Positions 29,958 through 41,800 of a stretch of DNA of 64,000 bases are shown here, piece after piece. The notes under the pieces were generated by a model. The model worked only from the letters and a program-made list of their open reading frames with translations. It did not search any database and had not been told where the DNA came from. Where the stretch lies: contig CAJNDS010002238.1 in the NCBI GenBank assembly GCA_905221605.1, forward strand, positions 1 to 64,000. The letters run 5' to 3'. The translations under genes were made by a program, and so were the position numbers. This stretch comes from Symbiodinium natans (taxonomy: Eukaryota > Sar > Dinophyceae > Suessiales > Symbiodiniaceae). The first letter of the stretch is position 1; each line of letters starts with the position of its first letter.

Positions 29958-30390
29958 CGGCCACCAGCTGCAGGAGACCGCGTAACCTGGAAAAACCACT
30001 TCGAGTTTTTCTGCTGGATAGGGGGGAGGCGGGGGTTAGGGTTTAGGGTCTTGGGGTTTTGGGGTTTTGGGGTCTTGGGGTTTTGGGGTTTTGGGGTTTT
30101 GGGGTTTTGGGGTTTTGGGGTTTTGGGGTTAGGGGGTTAGGGGGTTAGGGGGTTAGGGGGTTAGGGGGGTAGGGGGTTAGGGGGTTAGGGGGTTAGGGGG
30201 TTAGGGGGTTAGGGGGTTAGGGGGTTAGGGGGTTGGGGGGTTGGGGGGTTGGGGGGTTGGGGGGTTGGGGGGTTGGGGGGGCTGCAGCAGATCGAACCTC
30301 TTTCTTGGCGCGCCAAGAGTGCTGAGCTGACGCACAGCTCTTCTCTGCCACCCAAGCTTGAGGCGGCTGGGCGTGTGAAAATTCTAAACC
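29958..30390 (+). CDS. Two exons separated by a purely telomere-variant intron
   Basis: First exon about 29958-30030 reads RPPAAGDRVTWKNHFEFFCW IGG. Second, after GGGGCTGCAG at 30289, reads QIEPLSWRAKSAELTHSSSL PPKLEAAGR and ends about 30378 at GGGC|GTGTG. Everything between is TTTTGGGG, TTAGGGGG and TTGGGGGG repeat. The donor in the GCGGGGGTTAGGG region is not fixed. Function unknown. Confidence 0.45.
30040..30284 (+). repeat. Three-zone telomere-variant array
   Basis: In order: TTTTGGGG units (about 30052-30128), TTAGGGGG units (30129-30233) and TTGGGGGG units (30234-30284). Each zone is internally uniform. Confidence 0.9.
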
Positions 30391-30710
30391 CCAAACCCTT
30401 TCTTCTCGCAGATCCGAAGACCTTTTTTGAGGCCCGAGGCCTAACAAAAACCTTGGGTACGCGTTTGAAGGTGTCGGAAAGAGTGTCCTAAAAAGGGCAC
30501 ACCGCCCGTCCACGTGATGTCAGATGGAGGGTTTCAGGGTACCAGGGCTTCGGGTTTGGGGCAAGTTTAGGGTTGGAGTGGAGCGAAATAAGTACTACCA
30601 AAAAAAGTCCTACAGGGGCATTTACCGAGGCCATATAAGGGCCGACAATCAAAGGCATTGCTAACCACTCCTCCACCAATCCCCCTTCAGCACTTCAGCA
30701 CCCTCAGCCC

Positions 30711-30785
30711 TAACCCTAAACCCTAAACCCTCAACTCTAAACCCTAAACCCTAAACCCTAAACCCTAAACCCTAAACCCTAAACC
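30711..30785 (-). repeat. Telomeric array CCCTAAA
   Basis: About ten units. The preceding 30400-30700 stretch shows no supportable gene. Confidence 0.95.
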
Positions 30786-30791
30786 AGCAGC

Positions 30792-32580
30792 CTCAGGGAT
30801 CCGCAAGGATGACCTGGCCGATAGCCCGCTGCAGGGGCTCGAAGTCCTCCGAGCCCGGAAGGCACTTAACTAGGGTTGAGGGGTTTAGGGTTTAGGGGTT
30901 TAGGGTGTAGGGTTTAGGGTTTAGGGTTTAGGGTTTAGGGTTTAGGGTTTTTTTTTGCCACCCGCTTAGCTGACCTCTCGGACACTCTGCAGGGAACTGG
31001 CGATTGAAGTATATGGGTTGTTGTTGGAGTTGCTGCTTTGGGTCGAGCCTACATTCAAAGCCCATCAAAGGTTCAAGCACAGCTAACAACAAAGGGACTG
31101 TCCCCTCAACCCAGGCGCAACTCATCAAGCCTCGCAAGCTGAAAAATGAAAAGAGTTCAGGGCAATCTCTCAGGGTTCTGAGTCAACAACACCAAATACA
31201 CCAATAGATAAACCCAACCAAACCAGAACGGATCAAAAGCCCCGAGGGCCCCAGGACATAGGGGCATCCAGGCTCTAGCAGACAATAGCTTCATCACCTG
31301 CATCAAGCTCTTGTACAGTGGTTGTCCCCTAGTCCTCCAGACAGATTTCACATGCAGGTTCAGCAGAGTGGACATGACGAACCTGCCCCAAACACGTACA
31401 AACAACCAAGGTAGCAAAACCAAATATGAGATCACATAGCGTACAGAGCAAGAAACCTCAACATATGTTCACTCCATAGGTTCCTCAAAGAACCCCAATA
31501 TATAGCAGGACAGGGTGGTCCTCAAGACTCACCCACAGCTCCCAGCCGGGCTAGGTCAGTTCATCGTGCTAAGATTCCCAGTCCACCCTGCACCAAACCC
31601 AACAACCACATTGATCCAACAGATGCAAAACCACTCGACCCCATCAAACCAGACCACCTAGATCCACACAGCTAGGAACTCCGAAACTGGGAATCTCAGG
31701 CTCTCAGCCATGGCCAGCATCACATAAGCCAGGGGCGAGAGGCTAAGGCAGGGCCCTCTTCTCCCTACATAGAGTCGCCTCTGGGAAACGTGCCAGATTC
31801 ACAGCAACATAGAAACACCACCAGACCAGTATGACAGATACAATCCCCATACCTACAACAGTGATCACAACGTTTCGCCTTCTCCGGTCACATGCGAAAG
31901 TTGGAAAGTTAGTGGCATCAATATGTCGGTGGAGAGTCCAGATCACTCAACATCCCAACAACCACGTGGATCCAAAGATCAAACAGAGCTCACCGAAGCA
32001 ACCACCACCATTTTTTCTTCTTTTTCTTTTTTTTCTTTTCTCTGCCTCTCTCCAGATGCCCTTCTTCAATGATGATTGCCACCTGCTCCGCAGGTAGAGT
32101 GGAGGGCGTCCATCCCGAAAATCGTGGATCTGTTCGGCACGCGTTGGCGATGAAGTTCCTCTGCTCTGGGCTGCCCCGCGTGGTCGGAGCGTTGTCACGC
32201 GCGTGCAGAAGTAGCGGTGCCAACTCTCTCCACACCGTTCTCGTGGAGAGCCTTGCTGCTGCCAGCACAGAACGCCTTTTTGACTCTGGGATCTCTAACC
32301 GACGCTGAGCATTGTAAATGGCAGTTGCAGCAACTGGGGATTCAGCACCAGTGGCATGCCCGGATCGATAATACTCCACGAACAGCATGAGATCTTCCAC
32401 ACCCAACTGGAGGAAAGCCGAAATCAATGCAAAGACATTGCTGTCCTTGCTCCAAGCATCCCTTGGAACATCAACTGGGCAAGGACCCGAGAAAAGCCCC
32501 CTCCGATTTGTGTTCCTCGATGTGTCGCCGCCTTGCCCATCTCCTCCACTCCTTCCTCTGGAGGATGATGCAAAGGCCAT
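30792..32580 (-). CDS. Multi-exon gene of unknown function behind a spliced-leader relic
   Basis: First exon starts at ATG 32580 (first ATG downstream of an in-frame TGA) and reads MAFASSSRGRSGGDGQGGDT ... ALISAFLQLGVEDLMLFVEY ... STRTVWRELAPLLLHARDNA ... ACRTDPRFSGWTPSTLPAEQ, about 180 codons, then A-rich coding-strand sequence (32009-32042). Candidate downstream exons on the same strand: about 31385-31300 (RFVMSTLLNLHVKSVWRTRG after GGGGCAG, donor CAG|GTGATG), about 31120-30985 (LEPLMGFECRLDPKQQLQQQ, donor AG|GTCAGC), and about 30868-30792 (CLPGSEDFEPLQRAIGQVIL, stop TGA 30792-30794). A hydrophobic stretch near 31830-31790 (VVGMGIVSVILVWWCFYVAV) may be another exon. No domain recognised; the grouping of exons is inference. 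The 5' exon is the longest uninterrupted convincing coding stretch in the window. Confidence 0.5.
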
Positions 32581-32684
32581 TTGTGCAGTTTCCTGACCAA
32601 CCTGGAAGGTTCTCAGCTCACTGCCCAGAACTTTGCTTGTTCAGGTGCCGTTGCTTTACACAACGACGTGGGCTGCGCTCTAGC

Positions 32685-32693
32685 CTTGAGCCA
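32685..32693 (-). promoter_or_regulatory. Partial spliced-leader relic upstream of ATG
   Basis: Minus strand TGGCTCAAG equals the last nine bases of the conserved 22-base dinoflagellate spliced leader (which ends TTTTGGCTCAAG). It lies about 105 bases upstream of the ATG at 32580. Dinoflagellate genes re-inserted from mRNA often keep such relics. A telomeric array starts directly on its other side (CCA|TTTAGGG). Nine bases could match by chance. Confidence 0.4.
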
Positions 32694-32860
32694 TTTAGGG
32701 TTTAGGGTTTAGGGTTTAGGGTTTAGGGTTTAGGCTTTAGGGCTTTAGGGCTTTAGGGCTTTAGGGCTTTAGGGCTTTTAGGGCTTAGGGTTTAGGGTTT
32801 AGGGCTTTAGGGCTTTTAGGGCTTCTAGGGTTTAGGGTTTAGGGTTTGGGGCTTAGGGGT
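32694..32860 (+). repeat. Telomeric array with CTTTAGGG variant run
   Basis: TTTAGGG units followed by six CTTTAGGG units and mixed TTTTAGGG, abutting the spliced-leader relic. Confidence 0.9.
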
Positions 32861-32990
32861 TGACATCATTCCACTTAGGTCCCTTTGGGATAGGGTTTGG
32901 GTTTTAGGGTTTCGGGTGTTACGGGCTCAGCTGCGCCATCAACGCGCCGCACGAAAGGTTGGGGCTCAGGGTCCAGGGCTTCGGGTGTTA

Positions 32991-33155
32991 GCGTTCAAGA
33001 ACTTGAATTTCTTAGCCAACCAAATCCACGCCCTGAACATTACAGGAACACTTGCGCGCTTCTTGCACAAGTTCGAGAATTTCGACAACTCGAACATTCT
33101 AAAAGATAAAGACTCGAAAGTTTTCATGTCCGCCAAGACAAAACGCCTTGTTTAG
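32991..33155 (+). CDS. Probable last exon (55 codons)
   Basis: Acceptor GGGTGTTAG, frame FKNLNFLANQIHALNITGTL ... FLHKFENFDNSNILKDKDSK ... SAKTKRLV, TAG at 33153-33155. Codons less GC-biased than neighbours. Product not recognised. Confidence 0.5.
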   Translation, partial: AFKNLNFLANQIHALNITGTLARFLHKFENFDNSNILKDKDSKVFMSAKTKRLV

Positions 33156-33159
33156 ATTT

Positions 33160-33590
33160 CGCCGCGCGCCAGCAGTCCACCCATTGACTTCCATGGTGTT
33201 CGCACATGCCTCTGTTATCGCTGTGCTCTCGGCTTCGCTGAAGAGGTTGGCCGTTGTTGTCCTCACATTCCTTGCAACCCTGCGTCTCCTGTTTGTGGGG
33301 AGGGAGCCAAAGGCACAGACAGACACACGGGCCCTGCATCAACGCCATAGCCATCCGCCCAAAGCCTTAAAAACGACATGTTCTTGCGTTGGTTGTTCAT
33401 GTCTGCGCCAAGGCCATTCACCCCTTGTGAGCCGTAGCGCAACCCCGAAGCCCAAAGCCACACACTTCTGTGACAAGCACAGGGCTCGAGGGGCCGTCCT
33501 TTCGCCGAAAGCCTTGCTTCGTTGCCTGGGGGTGCACCGGGCTGGGAGGTGCAGGGCTTCGGACGTTGGGGATTTAGGGGATTGAAGTGG
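33160..33590. other. Coding-like region, strand unresolved
   Basis: Several frames are open on both strands, including a cysteine-rich plus frame (PPIDFHGVRTCLCYRCALGF, 33160-33350) and a minus frame with ESTAITEACANTMEVNG. I cannot choose. From 33600 to 34000 nothing is supported. Confidence 0.3.
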
Positions 33591-34238
33591 GGAGGAGGGT
33601 TCTTGGGTTTAGGGTTAGAGTTTCAGGCTTAGGGGCTTGGGGCTTCAGGGTTTTGGGTGGCCTTCCAGGTTTTATGTGGGATCTTCGAACATCGGGGTGA
33701 CCGGGTTAGGGCTCCTTCTACTCGTGCCAGCCACCCCCCGGGCCTACGTAAGAAAACCTGAGCGAGACGTCTGAACTGGATGATGGGACCCTTCGTGCAT
33801 GGACGTCACCCCAAACAGTAAATGATGGAAGATAGTGTCCCACGCAACCCCCCCCCCTCAACCTCTTACGCCTGTCAGAAACGTATGGCTTTAGGAAAAG
33901 GGGGCTTCGATCTGTGTGCTAGGTGGTGCAGAAGTTGAGGGAGTGCAGGGACCTTCGACCGGTAGGAGCTATCATACCCTTTTGCAACTCGAAGCCCTGA
34001 CACCCCAAGCCCTCATTCCTAAATCCCAATTATATCTTAATAAACCCTAAACCCCAATAATACCCTAAACCCCAATTATTCCCTCAACCCTAAACCCTAA
34101 ACCCTAAACCCTAAACCCTAAACCCTAAACCCTCAAGCCCAACTAAACCCCGGCCCTCATCCTGTGGCAAGGCCAAGCCGCACTTTGACGAGCTCCCCTG
34201 TTGTTGGGCCAGTCCTTGCGCTGCGGGGTGGGCTTTGA

Positions 34239-34305
34239 TCAATCCGCTTGCATCCCCTCTTTGACCTTTTTCATCCGTGCTATGATGTCCTGGCCGGAAA
34301 GCCTT
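34239..34305 (-). CDS. Possible short last exon
   Basis: Minus frame after TTCCGGCCAG reads DIIARMKKVKEGMQAD with TGA at 34239-34241. A plus frame over 34175-34260 (HFDELPCCWASPCAAGWALI) competes. Confidence 0.35.
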
Positions 34306-34467
34306 AAACCCTAAACCCTGAACCCTAAACCCCTAAACCCTCAACCCTACGGAAGCACCCCGAAACCCCGCACCCTTAAGTCTAGGGCTTTATGCTTAGG
34401 GCTTTGGGTTGAAATTTCCTCGTGGCTTACACCCTTCGGCTTGCATTGGGACCCTTTTTTGTTTTGG

Positions 34468-34566
34468 CATTAGGGTTTGGGGTTTGGGGTTTGGGGTTTG
34501 GGGTTTAGGGTTTAGGGTTTAGGGTTTAGGGTTTAGGGTTTAGGGTTTAGGGTTTAGGGTTTAGGG
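34468..34566 (+). repeat. TTTGGGG then TTTAGGG array
   Basis: Five TTTGGGG units, then nine TTTAGGG units: two variants in blocks. Confidence 0.95.
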
Positions 34567-34909
34567 CATCAGCTTGGAGCAGCGGCACACTACTGGCACT
34601 CCGCAAATCGTCGCAACCACCTGACAACCGCAGCAAAAAGCCTCAAACCTCAAACTCGACACCCCTCGCAGCTTATAAACTCCTCAACCCTGCAGCTGTC
34701 AGCCCTGGACCTCAACCCTTTTGCCACCGCAAACCCCAACCCTGAGCCCCAAAACCCTGAAGCCTAAATTCATGAAACCCGAAGACCCGCCTCCTCAACC
34801 CTAAACCCTAAACCCAAAACTCTTAACCCTGAACCCTTAAACCCGAACCCTAACCTAGACCCTGAACCCTAAACCCACAACCCTAAACCCCAAGCATCAA
34901 CCGCAAAAC

Positions 34910-34962
34910 CCTCAATCACGGCCCAAGAGTCGTTGGGATCCCACAGGGCGAAGGCTTCCGGG
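34910..34962 (-). CDS. Probable exon
   Basis: Minus frame DSCGPEAFALWDPNDSWAVI E after GGGTGACAG region. Also coding-like on the minus strand nearby: 34565-34624 (VVATICGVPVVCRCSKLM). Product not recognised. Confidence 0.4.
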
Positions 34963-34996
34963 CCGCAGCTGTCACCCCTCGTAGAGTGGCAGCTGT

Positions 34997-35065
34997 TTGG
35001 GGTTTAGGGTTTAGGGTTTAGGGTTTAGGGTTTAGGGTTTAGGGTTTAGGGTTTAGGGTTTGGGG
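34997..35065 (+). repeat. Telomeric array TTTAGGG
   Basis: Nine units, first unit TTTGGGG. Confidence 0.95.
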
Positions 35066-35275
35066 AAGGTTCAGGGTTCAAGGGCTTCAGGCTTACGGCT
35101 GCTTTGCCCTAGCTGACACTCCGAATGCACTGGCTTTCAAGGGCAGAGGCAGCAAGCGCTGTTGCAAGCCAAATTGTGGGCCCGCCCTCAGCCCCCAAAC
35201 CCTAAACCCTAAACCCTAAACCTTAAACCCTAAACCCTAAGCCCTTAAAACTTAAACCCTAGACCCTAAACCCTC

Positions 35276-35352
35276 CGAAAATCCAGCCCTGAGAACGGCG
35301 TTCGCCCGAGCGACAGGTTCATGGCCGGGGCGGTGCTGGCGAAAACTCCAGC
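35276..35352 (-). CDS. Probable exon
   Basis: Minus strand acceptor GAGCCACAG, frame AGVFASTAPAMNLSLGRTPF SGLDF, then GGAGGGTTTAGGG. A plus-strand stretch at 35113-35195 (ADTPNALAFKGRGSKRCCKP) is a further candidate. Confidence 0.4.
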
Positions 35353-35402
35353 ACCTGTGGCTCTTTGATGGGGAGAGGGAGGGAGAGGGGAGGGGAGGGG
35401 GT

Positions 35403-35498
35403 TCAGGGTTTAGGGTTTAGGGTTTCGGGTTTAGGGTTTAGGGTTTAGGGTTTAGGGTTTAGGGTTTAGGGTTTAGGGTTTAGGGTTTAGGGTTTAGG
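35403..35498 (+). repeat. Telomeric array TTTAGGG
   Basis: Thirteen units with one TTTCGGG, inside GGGAGG-rich flanks. Confidence 0.95.
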
Positions 35499-35611
35499 GA
35501 GGTGGGAGGGGGGAGGAGCAGCAAGTGTCGATTGTGCTTGGGCTCTGAAGGAGGGCGGGAATTGCCCTAAAACCGAAACCCGAGTTTTGCCGCTGCAGCT
35601 AACCCTCGTGT

Positions 35612-35841
35612 GCGCACCTCCTCACGGAGGGTGCAGGAAATTTCTCCTGCTAATGGCGGCGGATATTTTTGCTTCAGGGCTGCGGGCTTTCGACGGCTTA
35701 TGGGCCACATTCGCTCAGCCCCCCTTTAAGAATCAACTTCAGCCCTGCAACTTGGCTGCACTTAGGAGGGTAGTTATACATCAAATTTTTAGCTGCTTTA
35801 TGAAGAAACCCAATAAAGCCACAAAAAGGCGAAGGATCTAA
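35612..35841 (+). CDS. Open coding-like stretch of about 76 codons
   Basis: After GCCGCTGCAG the frame reads LTLVCAPPHGGCRKFLLLMA ... DIFASGLRAFDGLWATFAQP ... LQPCNLAALRRVVIHQIFSC, stop TAA 35839-35841. Product not recognised. Its 3' end overlaps the opposite-strand candidate at 35798-35945. Confidence 0.45.
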
Positions 35842-38800
35842 AGTTACAAAACACCACAAAGTAAAGGCCCCACACCGAGCCGCTGATGCCGGCGATGGCG
35901 GCGGAACACTTGGCATCTTGGCTGAGAGACCTGCACCCGTCCGGGCTTTGGGGTTTCGGGGTTCGGGCTTCTAAGGCTTCGGGCTTGGGGTTGAAGGATT
36001 TAGGACGTTCTCGTCGCAAGCAGGGATGCTACGTGCGCATCATGGCCGTGACGTTTGGCGATGAAAAACGGCAGCCTCGGCCCCTGAGAGCAAGGAAACC
36101 AGGGCCCTGCAAAAGGGCTTTCAATAAGAGAGCCCTAAACCCTAAACCCTAAACCCTAAACCCTAAACCCTAAACCCTAAACCCTAAACCCTGAACCGAA
36201 CCCCTAAAGAAAGGAGAGAAGGGCTCCACTGGCGCGTCTTAGCCTCACCTGAGTCTTGAAACCTAAGCCTTCAGGTACCATTCTTGCTTGGAGGCCCAAT
36301 GGGTAGTTTCTACTAAGTGGGGAGTTTACGTAGGAAAATAATTCTGGCTAGCTGCAGCCTGATTTAGGGGTTACAACCCTACTTATGACTACCCATGAGC
36401 CCTAAACCCTAAACCCTAAACCCTAAACCCTACACCCCAAAACCCTAAAACCCCAAACCCTTAGGATGCCACGCACAAAGCCTTAAGGCGCAGCTGTCCC
36501 CGGCCTTCCGACGATGGCCACGCAGCTGTTGGCAGCGAGCGAGTAGAAGCCTGACCCGGAAGAGCCCGCGAACCCTGAACCAAGAGTTCGGGTGTATAGG
36601 TTCATAAGGTTACAGGTTTATGGGTTTATAAGTTTATAGGGTTGTTGGCTTAAAGGTCTATACGTTGATAGGGCTCAACAAACTCGATGCCTTCATCTGT
36701 ATGCTTGCAAGCTAATACAGACGCGACACGGCACCCTCGGCGCGTTTGAACTGAAAGTGTGGGGCTGAAGGTTTTATTGGGGGCACGGCAAGTGCGTTTA
36801 GAGGACCTAGCCCTTTTTTGCGGCTAGGACTGTGGCACTTAGAAAGTCGAAAGCGCCAAAACCCTAACCGAAGCCCTAAACCCTAAACCCTAAACCCTAA
36901 ACCCTAAATCCTAAACCCTAACTCCTAAACGCAGCCCTGGGGCGGACGGCCAGGCTCAGCGTGCCCAAGAGGCCGATCATGTCCACGGCACAGGCTTTCT
37001 GGTCCGGGGACTCGCCCTCGATGTGCGGGGGTCTAGGGAGTCGGGGGCATCTGACCCTGATCCCTAAACCCTAAACCCTAAACCCTAAACCCTAAAGCCT
37101 AAAGCCTAAACCCTAAACCCTAAACAAAAGAAATGTTCTCTGAGAAACACCCACCAAGGCCCCGGAATTGTTTCTGATCAGCTGGGCCATATCAGATATC
37201 AAAACCCTACTTGTTTCAGGTTGCTGTTTACGAATTTTTTTGTGGGGTTCCTGCAAGAAAAAAAGATAGGTTGGGGGTTTAGGGTTTAGGGTTTCAGGGT
37301 TTAGGGTTTAGGGTTTAGGGTGCCGACATCCTCAGCCCGAAGCCCAAGAGCCCGCATGCTTTACCGAGGCGCCGCGTCGACCGCGGGCGCCGTTGCACAG
37401 TGGATCGTGCTGTCCGCTACAATAACGCCCGACTTCCTCTTGCGTTCGGGTTTTAGGGCTCCCTGGGCCCTAGGCCCTTAAACCCTGAACTCTAACACTC
37501 TTGCTTCAGGGTTCTAGGGCTTCGGGGCCCCCAGAAGGTACGAGTTACGAGGCCGGTTGGGATTAGGGCTTCGGGCTTTGGGTAGAGGGGACAATTTGCG
37601 GCTTAGGGTTTGGGGTGTGGGCCTTGCACCCCGCGATGACAGACACCTATGCGCGGCGCAAGAAGCCCAATCCGCATGGGGCCCTTCAGGCCTCTTAGTT
37701 AGAAGCTCCCCGTGTTCAATTCAGTTGCCCCTGTCAAGGACGGTGCGCATAATGGCAAGAATCATCATCGCAATCATGGTCATCTCAAAAGAAGGATCAT
37801 GCAGCAATGCTAAGGAGGATGATGACTACATGGGAACATCCCTGAACCCGGAACCCTCAAATCATAACTTGAGGGGTTCTTCTGCGATCCTCTCATGTCT
37901 ACCATCCCCGAGGTCCCTTCGACGGCAGTCCCCCCGCCCTACGCATACCCTAAACCCTAAACCCTAAACCCTAAACCCTAAACCCTAAACCCTAAACCCT
38001 AAACCCTAAACCCTAAACCCTAAACCCATACTCTACGTATCGAAACTCCACACTCGCACACTTCCTGCCCCAGAGATTGCAACCCGAGCCCGCTTGTTTT
38101 GGTCCCGTATTCAGCCCACAAACGGCCTGGTTCTTAGTAGGGAATGGAGGAATTAGGGCCCTGTATTTACCCTTTAAGGGATTATGGGGTACCACATTCC
38201 CTCATTCCCTACGAAGAACCAGCCAGTAAAACGTCCTAAACCCTAAACCCTAACCCTTTTACGGCTAGGACTGCTGCAACCCTAAACCCTAAGCCCTAAG
38301 CCCTAAACCCTAAACCCTACCCCCTAAACCCTAAACCCTAAACCCGAAACCCGAATCTGACCTTAAGGCCGGCTACATCACGAAGGTCGTTGCCAGCGTC
38401 AGATCGGCCACGCAGGTGGAGAGCGAGCGATAGACGGTCTCCTTTTGGGTTGCGGGATTTAGGGTTTAGGGTTTAGGGTTTAGGGTTTAGGGTCTAGGGT
38501 CTAGGGTCTAGGGTCTAGGGTTTAGGGTTTAGGGTTTAGGGTTGAGGTTCGAGGGCGCTTTTGTTGAGATTTAAGCTTGGGGCCCAAAACCCTACAATAA
38601 AATCAAAACGCTTCACCCAAACCCTAAAACCCAAACCCTAAACTCCAAACCCTAAACCTTAAAACTTCCATGGATAGGTTAAAACTTCCATGGATAGGTT
38701 AGCGAGTTATGGGGTTACGGTGCACGGCCTTAGGTCGTACCCCTGAAGGCAGAGCCCAAATGCTAAACCCAAACCCTATACTTTTTTTCATGGTAGAAGC

Positions 38801-41800
38801 GAGATGAACGGTTTTTTTGTCTGTAAGACTTGGGGCTTAGCTACGTCTACCAGACCAAAAGTTAGCTTGCGGGTTTTCGTTTGCCGCCCACAAAGCAGGA
38901 CTGTTGTCTGGCCATTTTGGGGTCGGGTCGAAAGCCCCATGAGTGTTGCAGACTTCCCCCCTTATCGAGCACGCTACCCTCCCCCCACCCCACACCCCCC
39001 CACCCCCCCGCCTTATCCAACCTGAGCCCTCAACTTTAATAACCCTAAACCCTAGACCCTAAACCCTAAACCCTAAAGCCTGAACTCTACACTGCTTCCA
39101 GTAGCCCTTTAGGTCAGAGTCCGAGTCACTGCGGGCACGGCGGCGGGTGGGGCTGGCAGCACTGAAACATCCAGCCCAACGCCTGGGATGGCGGGCTTGG
39201 GCTTCAGGGGGGGGGGGGGCTTTTGGGGGGGTTGGTTCAGGGTTCAGGGTTCAGGGAGTTTAGGGTTCAGGGTTCAGGGAGTTTAGGGTTTAGGGTTTAG
39301 GGTTTAGGGTTTAGGGTTTAGCGGTTGAGGGCGCATAAGAAGTCGCGTTCCCGAGACCCCCCGCCTTTCAGCCACTTTCGGGCTGCGCCGTAGGCGCGCT
39401 CCTTGGCCTCTGTGACCTCCCAAAAGAAGGCTACGGGTTTGCAAAGATCCTCTTAGAAACGTCTAGGGCTTGATTAGGCTTCAGGGTTTCGGCCTAGGCC
39501 TCCAACCCCTTTGGAGGTTGCAGAGGGTTTAAGTTAAGGTGCAGGGTTTCGGAACTCTTGGGGGGAGTTCAGGCTTCAGGGCTTATCTTTCTCTAGCTTG
39601 AGCAGGCCTGGTCTTTCTTCCTCTTGACCGTGTCGGGGAAGTTGCGCGGACAATCGAGATCCTTGATCTGCTTACCCCTTTAAACTAGTTCATAGTTGGG
39701 ATAGCATTAAACATTTAAATCTCTATTCCTTGTTCAGTTTTAGTACCTTTAAAAACGTAAAATGTTCCCCACTGTGACAAACTTTAGGATCTAGGGCCCT
39801 AAACCCTAAACCCTAAACCGTAGGGTGTAGCGTTTAGGTCCGCACTGCTGCCTGGGGCTCAGCCTTACACGCAGCCAAAATCTTCAGGAGACAACTATCT
39901 GCTTACGAGAACAGGGAGACGCTAAAAAACACCCCAAATAGTAGGATTCCCTAACCCTAAACCCTAAACCCCTGATAATAAGGACCCCAAAGAGGTACCC
40001 CCTAATATCGTAGACCCTCAACTATCTCTCCTCTGGTCTTCGGGTTTCCTTGTGAGCCTTGAAAACGAAGGCAAGTCCCTATCAAAAAGCGGTCCCACAC
40101 CCCCCCCCCCCCCGAAATAGAGATCTTAATAGTTGTGAATATAGTGGGGGGTAACCTAAATAGAGATCCTAATGTTTGTTGGGTTTACAGGGGAGCATAC
40201 ATCAATTTAACCGTCAACACGAAGATGCCATTTTTGGTGCAGCCGGTCCTTCAAAAGATGGCGGCTTTCCATTTTAAAGAAACCCAAGGACCCCCTGCAA
40301 AATCAAATCGGCCTTTGAGCTTCTTCGAATGAAAGCGGTACCAAAAGCCCGGAAAAAATCTCAACTTCTCGACTTCAAGGCTTGTGCTCTGGGGGTGCCG
40401 ACATCACTAGAGCTTGTCGGGAGCCCATGAAATTGTCAAAAAGCTCGAGGGCGTGAGAGACATTCCAGAGACAGTTTCGGACGGGAAAATCTTTTAGAGA
40501 CTTTAAAACGGCTTCATCTGGAGGTTTCTCCAACGCCCTACACCTTTGGCGCTTTTTTTGCTTGGTACCTGCGGGCCCTCCCAGCTCCAGAGCTGCGTTC
40601 CACCCATCCAGGCAGGTGCGTTCCTCTTTTCTTCTGAGGAGAGGACCCCAAACGTCTCTGTTGGGGGGACGCAAAAGCATGCAAAAAGAGGCTCTGAACC
40701 TGTAAATCCTAGACCTTTCCGTAACCACAAAAAAACTCCTCAACGCCTCAACCCCACACCGGGTTGGTGTGCAGCAGAGGCTCCGCACCAATAGAGGCGG
40801 CCACCAGCACGATGACGTTGCCCACAAGGGCGTCTGCGGTTTTTTTTGGGGGACGGGGGGGGGGGGGACGGGGGTTAGGGTTTAGGGTTTAGGGTTTAGC
40901 CTTTAGGGTTTAGCGTTTAGGGTTTAGGGTTTAGGGTTTAGGGCTTAGGGTTTAGGGTTTAGGGTTTAGGGACCCCTGACTGCCAAAAGCCCCCTTAACC
41001 AACAGCTTCGGTGATTCTGCGGCGGGTCACAGTGTGGAGAGAGTTTAGGGGTTTAGGGGTTTAGGGGTTTAGGGGTTTAGGGGTTTAGGGGTTTAGGGGT
41101 TTGGGGGTTTAGGGGTTTAGGGGTTTAGGGGTTTAGGCGGTTTAGGGGTTTAGGGGTTTAGGGGTTTAGGGGTTTAGGGGTTTAGGTGTTTAGAGTTCAT
41201 GCGCGTTTCTGGGTGCCGTCTCCCCCCATCCAATCCGCTTGCAGAGGCGCTGATGTTGGTTGCGCAGTTGGCCGGGACGTTCCTGATGCAAGATCTGGGC
41301 ACTCCCTATTACTACAATAGTTCTAGCCTTCTGGGTCATGGTCACCAAGTCCACAAGCTGAAGAAGAACACTTCAACCTACCACACGAAGACACTTGAGA
41401 AAGCTCTTGAAGGTCGGCGCTTTCGAACCTTGAGACGGACTGCAACCGCTTCATTCTCAGAGTCTTGAAAAGCCCTCCAGGCACCACCAAGCACAAGCCT
41501 GAACCATAGTGAACCCCAAACCCTAAAGCCATCAAAACCCTCAAACGCAGAGCTTCTTCTGTGGAGCTCGGAGTAGGAGGCGAAGGCGAGGAGGGGAGAA
41601 GCAAGCAGAGCATCGTTGCCCTGCTTCAACACGTCAGTTAATCTAGGGGTCGGAATAATTACGAACAGTATTCCCTTATGGTCCCTATATACAAAAACTA
41701 AAATGACCCCAAAACCCTGTTCAATTTATTTAGGCTCCTACATTAATCGGGCTTTTTGTCACCCGCATTAATCGGGTTTAGGGCTCAGGGTTTGGGCAGC

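Noticed and set aside
31330-31400. RING-finger-like CEICLED on the minus strand
   Set aside because: A stop follows directly and the remaining RING ligands are absent; another frame has better splice sites.
33099-33326. Copia RNase H-like ESTAITEAC
   Set aside because: Too short and diverged, and competing frames on both strands are equally open.
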